This document shows positions 41,125 through 49,039 of a DNA stretch of 64,000 bases, one piece after another. The stretch's first letter is position 1. The number at the start of each line of letters is the position of its first letter. The notes below the pieces were generated by a model. The model searched no databases. It worked only from the letters and a program-made list of their open reading frames with translations, and was not told where the DNA came from. Position numbers and translations under genes: made by a program. The stretch comes from Candidatus Woesearchaeota archaeon (GTDB lineage: Archaea; Nanobdellota; Nanobdellia; Woesearchaeales; DSVV01). The stretch is from the NCBI GenBank assembly GCA_016192995.1, contig JACPTB010000004.1, positions 27,753 through 91,752 of the forward strand, given 5' to 3'.

Positions 41125-41856
41125 TCAACAACCTCCGACCATTCCTGATCCGCTGCCAGTACTGGCACCTTTCTCAGCACCTCTGTATTTATTACTGGCA
41201 AGATTAATATAATTCAAAGCAATTCCTTTTTGCTGTAAAACCTGTGCTTTTTGTTGTAATATACCGGGGAAAAACAACGTTTTCCATTTTCCAGCTTCTT
41301 CCAGAAGCTGGTCATCAGTATATTCCTTACCATGTTTTGTGATTAAATACTTCGTTAATCCACGCATAGCATAACTATGTGCGCATCCACATGCTGGCTC
41401 ACCATTTTCAAAAATCACTGATCGCGCACCACAACAGTATTCACAGGCAATGCCATTTTCTTTTTTGTACAATACATTAATATAACGTTCTTTATCAGCT
41501 CCTGTTAAGGTAATGGTATTATCTAGATCACCAAGTTTTTGTATAACCTCATTTGCCTTTTGTTGATTAGAAGAACTAACATCATCAAAGCTTACCCCTA
41601 ATTCCTTGCCATAAATAGCTGGTACACCTTTTGGAATTATATCGGGTAAAGGACTTTGAGCAGTTGGTTGAGATTGCTGCAATTCCGCACCTCCACCTTG
41701 CGCAGTTTTTCCACCCCCAGCTACAGCCAGAGATGCTAGCGTAGAAACCTTACCTTGAAATGCTTTTAATTGAAACGCGTTAAACGTCACCACTAATAGT
41801 GTTGCTATCAGCAAGACCGCCATAACCTTATTAGGATTTTTTTTCATCCATTCCAT
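41125..41856 (-). CDS. Membrane-anchored Cys-rich protein with MVGGC tail, 243 aa
   Basis: N-terminal helix (VMAVLLIATLLVVTFNAF), Gln/Pro linker, then an outer domain with a Cys/His core GIACEYCCGARSVIF and PACGCAHSYAMRGLTKYLI. This is reminiscent of PCYCGC-type proteins. The final helical part ends GSGSGMVGGC at the stop. First gene of the minus-strand operon, behind the palindrome at 41969-41986. Probably binds copper outside the cell. Confidence 0.65.
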   Translation of the reverse strand: MEWMKKNPNKVMAVLLIATLLVVTFNAFQLKAFQGKVSTLASLAVAGGGKTAQGGGAELQQSQPTAQSPLPDIIPKGVPAIYGKELGVSFDDVSSSNQQKANEVIQKLGDLDNTITLTGADKERYINVLYKKENGIACEYCCGARSVIFENGEPACGCAHSYAMRGLTKYLITKHGKEYTDDQLLEEAGKWKTLFFPGILQQKAQVLQQKGIALNYINLASNKYRGAEKGASTGSGSGMVGGC

Positions 41857-41968
41857 GATTTCACCTTAATCCAATTTGATTATTGTTCACATCATTGTTT
41901 ATTGTTTGCATCACTATGAAACAATTGATGTTACAAGTTAGTTTCCTGAAACACCTTATTTAAATAAC

Positions 41969-41986
41969 GGTGAAACTAGTTTCACC
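41969..41986. promoter_or_regulatory. Perfect 18-bp palindrome, operator candidate
   Basis: GGTGAAACTAGTTTCACC directly follows a TTATTTAAATAA box (41957-41968) between the divergent genes at 41856 (minus) and 42107 (plus). Further TGAAAC/GTTTCA half-sites occur at about 41929, 41942, 41948, 42043 and 42061. A related site with core ACTAGT lies at 47344-47364. Confidence 0.6.
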
Positions 41987-42106
41987 TAGAAAATCACGTT
42001 GTTTGCTTTCTTTGTGCAACTACCCTATTATCGTATCTTGTTTCAGTAAAATAGTTATCTTGTTTCAGTCTATGATACTATGGTCAGCAATGATCGGAGA
42101 ATGTAT

Positions 42107-42430
42107 ATGAACAAAAAAACAATATATGGATTGAGCATAGGATTAGTTGTGGTTGTATTGATTAGCACTGCGGTATCTGCTCATGGAATATATGATGGGA
42201 ACGAGATAGGCGGTAGTCAGGATACAATGTCATCGTATATGAGAAACATGTATGGATCAAACACTAATTCAATAAGCATGGGGAATATGATGAACATTCC
42301 TATCCAGCAGATGATGAATAATATGAATTATAATAACAATGATAAGCTTAAATGGTATCAACCACAACAGTATATTACAACGAAGATCAAACAAGGAACA
42401 AATAGTAATACGAGAATGGCATGCCATTAA
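42107..42430 (+). CDS. Secreted Met-rich small protein
   Basis: 107 aa from MNKKTIYGLSIGLVV (GGAG 8 bp upstream). Signal peptide cut near SAHG. Mature part rich in Met (TMSSYMRNMYG, SMGNMMNIPIQQMMNNM) and ending MACH. Met-rich secreted proteins often bind Cu+. Head gene of a plus-strand group to 43135. Confidence 0.6.
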   Translation: MNKKTIYGLSIGLVVVVLISTAVSAHGIYDGNEIGGSQDTMSSYMRNMYGSNTNSISMGNMMNIPIQQMMNNMNYNNNDKLKWYQPQQYITTKIKQGTNSNTRMACH

Positions 42431-42473
42431 CTATTAATATAACTAGTGATACTAACAGAATAAGGTGGTTACG

Positions 42474-42704
42474 ATGATGCACTATAGTTCAGGTTTATTT
42501 GGTCACATGGGCAGTTGGTGGTTGTTTCAGATACTTATTTTAGCCTTGTTTTTCATTGTTATTTGGTGGCTGATAAAAAACAGCAGTATCTTTGGATTAA
42601 AATGCAGTGATAATGATTCAGCAGATGAAATCTTGAAAAAAAGATTGGCAAAAGGAGAAATAACATCAAAACAATATCAACAATTAAAAAAAGAACTTGA
42701 ATAA
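42474..42704 (+). CDS. SHOCT-domain membrane protein
   Basis: 76 aa. One helix (WLFQILILALFFIVIWWLI) followed by a SHOCT motif (SADEILKKRLAKGEITSKQY). Start at one of two adjacent ATGs after GGTGG. SHOCT domains mediate oligomerisation of membrane proteins. Confidence 0.75.
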   Translation: MMHYSSGLFGHMGSWWLFQILILALFFIVIWWLIKNSSIFGLKCSDNDSADEILKKRLAKGEITSKQYQQLKKELE

Positions 42705-42721
42705 GTAAACAGGAAACAACT

Positions 42722-43135
42722 ATGGAAATAGATAACAAACGACTAATTACTGCTTTAAGTTTAGTGTTTATATTAGGAATACTCTTTGCCATAGTTAATG
42801 GTGTTTACACCAGTGACACCAATCAGCAGCTTCCCATAATAGTGTATGTGATCTCTTTTATTTCATTGCTTATTGGAGCAACAGTCGTTATTATGTTTCA
42901 AATGAAATTAACGAAAATGCAATTAGAAAACATCTTAAAAATATTGCCAAGAGAAGAACGGCTTATCATTAAAATTCTTCTTGACAATAACAAAAATCTC
43001 GAGCAAAACAAAATAGTTGCATTATCAGGATTTTCTAAAGTGCAGGTATCACGAACAATACAAAAATTAGTCGAAAGAGGAGTAGTTGAGAAAAAAATAT
43101 TAGGTAATACTAATCTACTAATATTAAAGATATAA
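42722..43135 (+). CDS. Membrane-anchored winged-helix regulator 1
   Basis: 137 aa. Two N-terminal helices (LSLVFILGILFAIVNGVY, IVYVISFISLLIGATVVI) then a winged helix (RLIIKILLDNNKNLEQNKIV, FSKVQVSRTIQKLVERGVVE). One of three such proteins in the island (also 43549 and 47407). The DNA-binding part faces the cytosol. It may sense extracytoplasmic conditions and control the local operons. Confidence 0.7.
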   Translation: MEIDNKRLITALSLVFILGILFAIVNGVYTSDTNQQLPIIVYVISFISLLIGATVVIMFQMKLTKMQLENILKILPREERLIIKILLDNNKNLEQNKIVALSGFSKVQVSRTIQKLVERGVVEKKILGNTNLLILKI

Positions 43136-43165
43136 TCAAAGATATAATTAAGAATCGGTGATATT

Positions 43166-43333
43166 ATGGATGAAAAATGTCAATGTAAAGGATGTATGGA
43201 GCTTAAAACTATGTGCGCACCTTGTTTAGAGAAACATGCCTATCTGCCTGGAAAAGCATCATGTCAGTGCCATGAATGTCTAGCTATCAAAGGTGTTTGT
43301 ACGATATGTGTCAGAAAGCATGTTTACCACTGA
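43166..43333 (+). CDS. 55-aa Cys/His mini-protein of two tandem motifs
   Basis: ATG 43166, stop TGA 43331-43333. The protein is a tandem of C-x-C-x2-C-x6-C-x2-C-x3-H: residues 5-24 (CQCKGCMELKTMCAPCLEKH) and 33-52 (CQCHECLAIKGVCTICVRKH), spaced exactly 28 apart. Ten Cys and two conserved His could bind two metal clusters. No signal peptide, so it is probably a cytosolic copper or zinc store. GGTG lies 8 bp ahead of the ATG. Confidence 0.7.
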   Translation: MDEKCQCKGCMELKTMCAPCLEKHAYLPGKASCQCHECLAIKGVCTICVRKHVYH

Positions 43334-43350
43334 ATATATAGTTAAAGTCG

Positions 43351-43504
43351 GTACGTAATAAGTCTGGGGTTTTAGCGCCTACTCTTGTGAAGCTCTTCTT
43401 AAATTCGCTTTGGGGATTTTTCGGAGTGCCAGAGAGAAAAATCCAATCGAAATAATATGTTTGAGCTGAACTGGGGCTAAAACCATAGAAGACTTATTAC
43501 GTAC
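43351..43504. mobile_element. Non-autonomous inverted-repeat element, type A copy 2
   Basis: 154 bp in opposite orientation to A1. Perfect 14-bp ends GTACGTAATAAGTC, directly flanked by the 8-bp direct repeat TAAAGTCG (43343-43350 and 43505-43512). Core hairpin GGATTTTTC / GAAAAATCC with the conserved 13-nt loop; subterminal GGTTTTAGCGCC. The cleanest insertion of the family. Confidence 0.88.
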
Positions 43505-43548
43505 TAAAGTCGATAAGATTTAAATACTATTTGAGGTTGCGTGTAGTT

Positions 43549-44064
43549 ATGGAGTTCAATTATAGAAATGTAGGTTCAATATTAATTATCTCTTCGCTTA
43601 TTATTATCGCTATTCTCATTTCAGTAAAACTTGATATTGACCAGAAAGATGTTTTTCTTTGTGAAGCAGTTGATGCCAATACTGATCTTAGCATGGAACA
43701 ATGCCCTGCCCATACAAGCAATGCATCGTGGTACTTGTTATTTGCTTTTGGTGTTACTGTACTCATTTTAGGAACTGGTGCCTATTTGTTTTTTAAGACT
43801 CCCTCATCAGAAAATGAACGTAGAGATAGAAAAGTTACTACGAACGATAATTTCAAACCTATTGATATTTCAACCTTAGATGAAGATGAGAAAAAAGTGT
43901 ATGAATTTATCAACGGGAAACAAGGTTCTGCTTATCAAAGTGATATGATTAAAGAATTTGGCTACAGCAAAGTAAAAATTACTCGAATTCTCGATAAAAT
44001 GGAACAAAAGCAGCTTCTTGAACGAAAACGTAGAGGTATGACCAACCTGATTGTTCTTAAATAA
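43549..44064 (+). CDS. Membrane-anchored winged-helix regulator 2
   Basis: 171 aa from MEFNYRNVGSILIISSL. Two helices around an outer loop with two Cys (VFLCEAVDANTDLSMEQCPA), then a linker and winged helix (DEDEKKVYEFINGKQGSAYQ, YSKVKITRILDKMEQKQLLE). The outer Cys pair could sense metal or redox state. TATA TTTAAATAC (43519-43527) lies about 25 bp upstream, just beyond the element. Confidence 0.7.
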   Translation: MEFNYRNVGSILIISSLIIIAILISVKLDIDQKDVFLCEAVDANTDLSMEQCPAHTSNASWYLLFAFGVTVLILGTGAYLFFKTPSSENERRDRKVTTNDNFKPIDISTLDEDEKKVYEFINGKQGSAYQSDMIKEFGYSKVKITRILDKMEQKQLLERKRRGMTNLIVLK

Positions 44065-44089
44065 ATGCTGTTATTAATGACTATTGTTG

Positions 44090-44665
44090 CTATCGCTTAC
44101 GTGCAATGATCATAAACACTTTTTTACGCTGTATTTTTTCAATAGTAAACCCCATTTGTTCTAATTCATGACAATATTCATCAGTAGTGAACAATCCTTC
44201 AACATAGCCACTAACATGGAGGAGTTTATTAAAAGCAATATTACCTATATCCATAGATACAAAAACGCCGTCTTTTTTCAAAACTCTAAAAGTTTCTTGT
44301 AAAACTTTTTTCCATCCAGCTATGTGATGGCAAGCCATTAACTGCACAACAGTATCAAAACTATTACCTTGATAAGAAAGCTTGGTTGCATCACCTTGCA
44401 CAAAAGTAATATCCTCACGTTTCCTCTTTTTTGTTAAATCAATTTGTTGTTGGTCATAATCTAGAGAAACTAACTCTTTCACCACAAAATTATCTTTAAG
44501 AAAAGCAGACGTATAGCCAACACCGCAGCCAATTTCCAGTGTTTTTCCCGTAATGAACTCTTTACCTACAAAATTCTTCAACCTTTTTAAAACAAAATAA
44601 GAATAAAGCAAGTTGTATAACTTGCTATTAACAAAAAACTTTTCAGTCCATTTCATCTCAGCCAT
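44090..44665 (-). CDS. SAM-dependent methyltransferase, class I
   Basis: 191 aa with the SAM-binding motif GKTLEIGCGVGYTSAFL, acidic residue in LVSLDYDQQQIDLT and motif IV-like FDTVVQLMACHHIAGW. Substrate not evident; it lies at the end of a minus-strand run of redox genes, with which it may be co-transcribed. Confidence 0.8.
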   Translation of the reverse strand: MAEMKWTEKFFVNSKLYNLLYSYFVLKRLKNFVGKEFITGKTLEIGCGVGYTSAFLKDNFVVKELVSLDYDQQQIDLTKKRKREDITFVQGDATKLSYQGNSFDTVVQLMACHHIAGWKKVLQETFRVLKKDGVFVSMDIGNIAFNKLLHVSGYVEGLFTTDEYCHELEQMGFTIEKIQRKKVFMIIARKR

Positions 44666-44682
44666 GATAACACCAATTCAAG

Positions 44683-45147
44683 CTATTCTTCAACTACAAG
44701 TTCGCCTTTCATTTCTTTATGACCTTTGCCGCAAGGTACATTGCAATAGTATGTAAATGTTCCTGCTTGGTCTGCAACAAACTCGATTGTTTGCTCAGAT
44801 CCTTCACCTATTGGTCCAGCATTAACATCAAATTCTGGCAGCGCAAATCCATGTGTTCCTGAAACACCAACTAATTTTAGTTTCACGGTATCACCTTTCT
44901 TGATTTTAACTGGATCAACAGTAAAACCCCAGTTGTATGCTTGAACTGTTAATTCTTTAACCTGGCTTTTTGAAGCAGAGTCCTCAGTTGTAGTAACCGT
45001 AGCTACTTCAGGAGCTGGTATTTTCGCTTCTTCTTCTGATATTGTTGGTGGTTGCTGTTCTTCTTTTCCCTTACAACCTATTAAAAAAACAAAAATAATA
45101 AAACAAAAAAATACTGTCCACAAAGTTTTGACCTTCATTTCATTCAC
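44683..45147 (-). CDS. CuA-type cupredoxin lipoprotein
   Basis: 154 aa with lipoprotein signal (FVFLIGCKGKEEQ), Pro/Glu linker and a cupredoxin domain like cytochrome oxidase subunit II. The dinuclear CuA signature is complete: His in SGTHGFALPEF and the C-x3-C-x3-H-x2-M motif in YYCNVPCGKGHKEMKG. It would accept or donate single electrons or hold copper outside the cell. No oxidase subunit I or cytochrome gene is in the window, so the partner is unknown. Confidence 0.85.
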   Translation of the reverse strand: MNEMKVKTLWTVFFCFIIFVFLIGCKGKEEQQPPTISEEEAKIPAPEVATVTTTEDSASKSQVKELTVQAYNWGFTVDPVKIKKGDTVKLKLVGVSGTHGFALPEFDVNAGPIGEGSEQTIEFVADQAGTFTYYCNVPCGKGHKEMKGELVVEE

Positions 45148-45176
45148 CTCATTGAGTGATCTATTTGCTGACGGAG

Positions 45177-46043
45177 TTATTGTTTTAATGCAGCTTCAAT
45201 AACTTGTTCAAAAGCGCTAAATGGCTGCGCTCCTGAAACCAGCTGGCCATTAACTACAAACCCCGGTGTGCCTCTGATTCCAACTGCGGCGCCATCTTGC
45301 AGATCTTTCTCAATTTCACCTGCCATTTTTCCTGTGTCTAAACAGTCGTCAAACTTTTTGGTGTCTAAACCAAGGTCTTTTGCATATTGCTTAAATGAAG
45401 ATACTCCGCCACTGACTCCTTTTTCAAATAATTTATCATGCATTTCCCAATATTTATTTTGCTCTCCTGCGCATTCAGCTGCTTCTGCTGCTTTTTGTGC
45501 TTGAGCATGAAACTCAAGAGGGAAATCCCTATAAACTAATTTTACTTTGCCAGTTTTAATATATTTTTCATTAATTGAAGGAAGTGTTTGTTGATAAAAT
45601 CTTCCGCAAAATGGACATTCAAAATCACTCCATTCTACAATAGTTACTGGAGCATTTTTATCTCCTTTAACTGCATCATCATCCATCAATACTTTCATAT
45701 CTTTATTTACGGTTGGTGCTGCAGGTGTTGGAGAAGGTGCTGCAACAACAGTATCTCCAGAATCTTGAGCTGCATTTCCCGTTACCCCTGATAAACTCTT
45801 AGCTAAAGAACCAACCTGAATCACCAGAATTAATAACAAAAATGCTTGGAAGGCAAGCAAATACATAGTAAAATCTTGTTTACCTTGTTTTGGTTCTTGA
45901 CAACAACTTCCTTTTTCTTCTTTCATACTCACACCACCTTGTTTTTTCACCATTATTAATGGTTTTTTATGTTTTTTCACTTCAACGACAGGAGCTTTTT
46001 GAGGCTGCTGGGCTGAAGCAACTGTTTGTTCTGTTTCTTTCAT
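45177..46043 (-). CDS. Membrane-anchored DsbA-like thiol oxidoreductase
   Basis: 288 aa. A cytoplasmic N-terminus of about 60 residues containing KGSCCQEP, a membrane helix (LAFQAFLLLILVIQVGSLA), linker and a thioredoxin_4/DsbA domain with CPFC in WSDFECPFCGRFYQQTLP and cis-Pro in IRGTPGFVVNGQ. Paralogue of the cytosolic protein at 23867. Two starts have ribosome sites: 46043 (GAGGTG) and 45926 (GGTGGTG). Together with CcdA (46080) it forms a disulfide pathway. Confidence 0.88.
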   Translation of the reverse strand: MKETEQTVASAQQPQKAPVVEVKKHKKPLIMVKKQGGVSMKEEKGSCCQEPKQGKQDFTMYLLAFQAFLLLILVIQVGSLAKSLSGVTGNAAQDSGDTVVAAPSPTPAAPTVNKDMKVLMDDDAVKGDKNAPVTIVEWSDFECPFCGRFYQQTLPSINEKYIKTGKVKLVYRDFPLEFHAQAQKAAEAAECAGEQNKYWEMHDKLFEKGVSGGVSSFKQYAKDLGLDTKKFDDCLDTGKMAGEIEKDLQDGAAVGIRGTPGFVVNGQLVSGAQPFSAFEQVIEAALKQ

Positions 46044-46079
46044 CTATGCCACCTCATAACCATTCACTCATCATTATAA

Positions 46080-46841
46080 TTATATACTTAGGTTAAACAA
46101 AGTAACAAGCTTATCTTCGAGACTAAAAATCCAATTAGTAAATATTTGGGGAAACAAATTAATAATACCTACAGTAACATTAATCAGCAAAAAAATACCT
46201 AATAAGATAAATAATATTCCTGTTGCTAGAGTTGTGGTATGAAAAGTATATTCCTTGCCAAGCAAGGTGAGTTTGATAAGCCTGCCTTGGAGTAATTTCC
46301 AGAATTTGCTCTCTGGAGATAACCTATCAAAATAAAGCGATAATAAAAACAGAGGAAATAGCAGTCCTAAACTATAAACAAATAACAATAATCCTCCCCC
46401 TACTATGGTTTCTGTCTGAGCTGCTAGGACCAGCATGAATCCTAACACTGGTCCAATGCATCCACTCCAGGTAAGACCAATTAAACTGCCAAAGCCAAAA
46501 GAAGCATATCTTTTCTTTGCTGGATTGTTTGAAAGAAGAGGTAATTTATAACCCAATCCGATAATAACTCCAAATATAATAAACAATGCAGAAAATACAT
46601 AGACTATCTCTCGCTTATAGCCGAGTACTACTTTACCTAAACTTCCTGCAGTTATTCCAAGCAAGGTAAAAATAATTGCTAATCCCAACCCAAAATAGAT
46701 GGTATCTCGAGTAATATTGCGTTGTTGTGCATTTGTTGCATACGCAAAATATGCTGGTAAAATAGGTAACGTGCAAGGAGCAAGAAATGTAAGTACTCCT
46801 GAAATAAATGCCGCTAATAAAAAAACAATAAGTGATGTCAT
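46080..46841 (-). CDS. ccdA: CcdA/DsbD-type transmembrane electron carrier
   Basis: 253 aa, six helices. The two conserved Cys lie in FLAPCTLPILPAYFAYA and LTWSGCIGPVLGFMLVLA, one per symmetric half, as in CcdA. It passes electrons from cytosolic thioredoxin to outer thiol proteins such as the DsbA-like protein and cupredoxins. Lies between these genes on the same strand. Confidence 0.92.
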   Translation of the reverse strand: MTSLIVFLLAAFISGVLTFLAPCTLPILPAYFAYATNAQQRNITRDTIYFGLGLAIIFTLLGITAGSLGKVVLGYKREIVYVFSALFIIFGVIIGLGYKLPLLSNNPAKKRYASFGFGSLIGLTWSGCIGPVLGFMLVLAAQTETIVGGGLLLFVYSLGLLFPLFLLSLYFDRLSPESKFWKLLQGRLIKLTLLGKEYTFHTTTLATGILFILLGIFLLINVTVGIINLFPQIFTNWIFSLEDKLVTLFNLSI

Positions 46842-46868
46842 AAGTATCCTTCAATTATTTATCAATAT

Positions 46869-47270
46869 TCAAATAACTTTAATAATCCCTTTATACATAC
46901 CCATACTACAGCTAAATGGAAATCTACCTTTTTTTTGAGGAACAAACCTAACTTCTTTATTCTTCGCAAGATTTCCTGCTAAACCAAGTTCCTGTTGTAT
47001 AGGATATAAAGAGCAACCCCCTAAACTACCATCATTTTTTAAAACAACTGTTTTTCCTGCCTGTACTACAATCTCTTTAGGTTTGTAATTACCTGCATTA
47101 TCGAGACCTAAGAGGACAATTTGTTCATCTCCTGAAGATGTTGGAGAGACCGTACTTGGATCAGATGATGGTATGTTAGTAGATCCTCCTGTTCCTGTTT
47201 TGTTAACTAAGACCATGACTAAAACTAAAATTACTAATGCACCTAAACCAATATATGTTTTGCTCACCAT
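46869..47270 (-). CDS. Membrane-anchored cupredoxin-like protein
   Basis: 133 aa from MVSKTYIGLGALVILVL. One helix, Ser/Thr linker, then a single cupredoxin domain (KEIVVQAGKTVVLKNDGSLG, GCSLYPIQQELGL, FPFSCSMGMYKGIIKVI). The Cys-x-Met-Gly-Met pattern near the end and Cys in GGCS replace the classic His ligands, so copper binding is probably thiolate/thioether. First gene of the minus-strand redox run. Confidence 0.8.
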   Translation of the reverse strand: MVSKTYIGLGALVILVLVMVLVNKTGTGGSTNIPSSDPSTVSPTSSGDEQIVLLGLDNAGNYKPKEIVVQAGKTVVLKNDGSLGGCSLYPIQQELGLAGNLAKNKEVRFVPQKKGRFPFSCSMGMYKGIIKVI

Positions 47271-47343
47271 AATCACCACCTTAAGTATGCTTTTTTATGT
47301 TACTATAATAAAAATATTTATAATAACATTCATAATCACAATC

Positions 47344-47364
47344 TTGTTTCACTAGTTGAAACAA
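47344..47364. promoter_or_regulatory. Inverted repeat TTGTTTCA-CTAGT-TGAAACAA, operator candidate
   Basis: Eight-bp arms around CTAGT, immediately upstream of the TATA (TATATAAAT, 47366-47374) of the winged-helix gene at 47407. It shares the GTTTCA/TGAAAC half-sites and ACTAGT core with the palindrome at 41969, suggesting one regulator for the island, possibly the adjacent winged-helix protein. Confidence 0.6.
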
Positions 47365-47406
47365 TATATAAATGCTTTTGTAACACATGATAAAAAGGTT
47401 TCAAAA

Positions 47407-47910
47407 ATGCGCAACATTACCTTACGATGGTATAAAAATATAGGTATCATAGTACTGAGTTTTTTGATATTGAGTGTTATTTGGCTGACTGTAATAATTG
47501 AGAAAAATGAAAATATTAGCACCATGAATAATCTCTTTCGATTCGCCATAGAACACCACATCGTAATCTTAGTTATCTTAGTGGTTATTGCTGTTGCGTT
47601 TGGTTTTTTATGGGCAAATATATTATACCATCAGATCGAAAAAAAAGAAGAAGAAACTAAAAGTATTCTGGACATAGTAGTGCAATTCTTACATAATGAA
47701 GAAAAACAGATTTTAAATTATCTTGTAGATAATAAAGGAACAACAACCCAAGCTGAAATTGCCCGGTTGCCTTCTATGAATAGGGTTAAAGCATTTCGTA
47801 CACTGCAAAAGATGGAAGAAAAGCGATTAATTGAGATTATCCCTCATGGAAAAATAAGAAAAATTATGCTAAAAGAGAATATTCTAGATATAATAAGTAA
47901 AAAAGAGTAG
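47407..47910 (+). CDS. Membrane-anchored winged-helix regulator 3
   Basis: 167 aa from MRNITLRWYKNIGIIVL. Two helices (IIVLSFLILSVIWLTVII, IVILVILVVIAVAFGFLW), a charged linker, then a winged helix (EEKQILNYLVDNKGTTTQAE, MNRVKAFRTLQKMEEKRLIE). A TTG at 47356 is in frame but lies on the operator and TATA. Paralogue of the proteins at 42722 and 43549. Confidence 0.7.
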   Translation: MRNITLRWYKNIGIIVLSFLILSVIWLTVIIEKNENISTMNNLFRFAIEHHIVILVILVVIAVAFGFLWANILYHQIEKKEEETKSILDIVVQFLHNEEKQILNYLVDNKGTTTQAEIARLPSMNRVKAFRTLQKMEEKRLIEIIPHGKIRKIMLKENILDIISKKE

Positions 47911-47923
47911 GTTGTATAAAGTG

Positions 47924-48856
47924 CTATGAAGAATTACCAATAGGAGCTGGTGGCATGAACTGTATTTTATCACTCAGTGTTAAATACGTGAAATTAGTAG
48001 TTTTATCATATAGCATGAACTTAATGATTTTTTCATTTGCTGCTGTTGGTATAGTTAATTTAGTAAGCACTAATTCAGAAAACGAATTGCCATTTGCGAC
48101 TGATGAAGCAATTGTGTCTAAAACTTTATTAGCCCACACACTAGGATCCTGATTTTTCTCATATACCAGCATTTTTAATGCAGGAGTAATTGCTTTGCCA
48201 ACATTATTAACTACGGTATATTTAACTTTAGTAATATCGCCAAAACTTGCGCCGCGCTGCTCAAAAACAATATCTTCAATATATAATGTAACTCCAGATT
48301 TTTCCAATTTATATTTATAAGAATTAGGAACAGTAACTACTGAAGATGGTGATGATAACGGTTGTTGGGGTTCAGCTGAGGGCAAAGAAGATTGTTGGGA
48401 AATTGATGTTTGTCCTGTAGTTGCAGCTCCAGCAACATCTTTTGGTTGTTTATCTGAAGCTTGTTGTTCTACATTGCTTGCATCAGAAAAAGGTAGAATT
48501 GCTTGCGCTTCGTCAATTATTTTAACTAATGGATTCTCAAGTCCTTGGCTGTTATACATATATCCTGCTATAACAAAACCAATAATAATAAATGCAAACG
48601 TATGCCCTGCTGAAAGTTTAAGCTTAAGATTATCTTGAATAATATCGCGTGTTAGGGGAATCAATAACAAGGCCAATGCCCACAATATAATTGCTACTAT
48701 AATTGAAGCTTCGAGGAATTTGTATCCTGCGAGAGCAAATAGAATACCAACAACCCAGCCAAAGATAAGCCCTAAATGAGTAGCATGTTTTTCATGATGG
48801 TTGTCATCAAGAAGTGAATCTTCTTCGTTCATAGAGCTGATGTTGTTTAACTCCAT
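47924..48856 (-). CDS. Membrane protein with C-terminal beta domain, 310 aa
   Basis: Cytoplasmic His/Asp-rich start, four helices (about 28-110; LGLIFGWVVGILFALAGY is the first), a Gln/Ser/Pro-rich linker, and an outer domain (GVTLYIEDIVFEQRGASFGD, KVKYTVVNNVGKAITPALK) like those of stress-response membrane proteins. Ends PPAPIGNSS. No catalytic motif seen. Begins 20 bp from element C. Confidence 0.55.
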   Translation of the reverse strand: MELNNISSMNEEDSLLDDNHHEKHATHLGLIFGWVVGILFALAGYKFLEASIIVAIILWALALLLIPLTRDIIQDNLKLKLSAGHTFAFIIIGFVIAGYMYNSQGLENPLVKIIDEAQAILPFSDASNVEQQASDKQPKDVAGAATTGQTSISQQSSLPSAEPQQPLSSPSSVVTVPNSYKYKLEKSGVTLYIEDIVFEQRGASFGDITKVKYTVVNNVGKAITPALKMLVYEKNQDPSVWANKVLDTIASSVANGNSFSELVLTKLTIPTAANEKIIKFMLYDKTTNFTYLTLSDKIQFMPPAPIGNSS

Positions 48857-48876
48857 TTATATATTTTACTGGAACG

Positions 48877-49039
48877 GCGTTATTGAAAAGCTCTCTTTGC
48901 AAAGCAAAGGTTGCCATCGGCTCAGCTTCAAATAAATTATATAGATGGTACTTTTCTCTCTGGAACCTCGAAAAGTACTCGAATTTGATTTCAATTAGCT
49001 TCGCAGTATTGATGGCAACATCAAGCTTTTCAATAACGC
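48877..49039. mobile_element. Non-autonomous inverted-repeat element, type C
   Basis: 163 bp. Perfect 16-bp ends GCGTTATTGAAAAGCT. Core hairpin GTACTTTTC / GAAAAGTAC with loop TCTCTGGAACCTC, the same loop as type A but with a compensated stem. Flanking direct repeat TACTGGAAC (48867-48875 and 49040-49048). It lies between the start of the minus-strand gene and tRNA-Leu. Confidence 0.85.
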
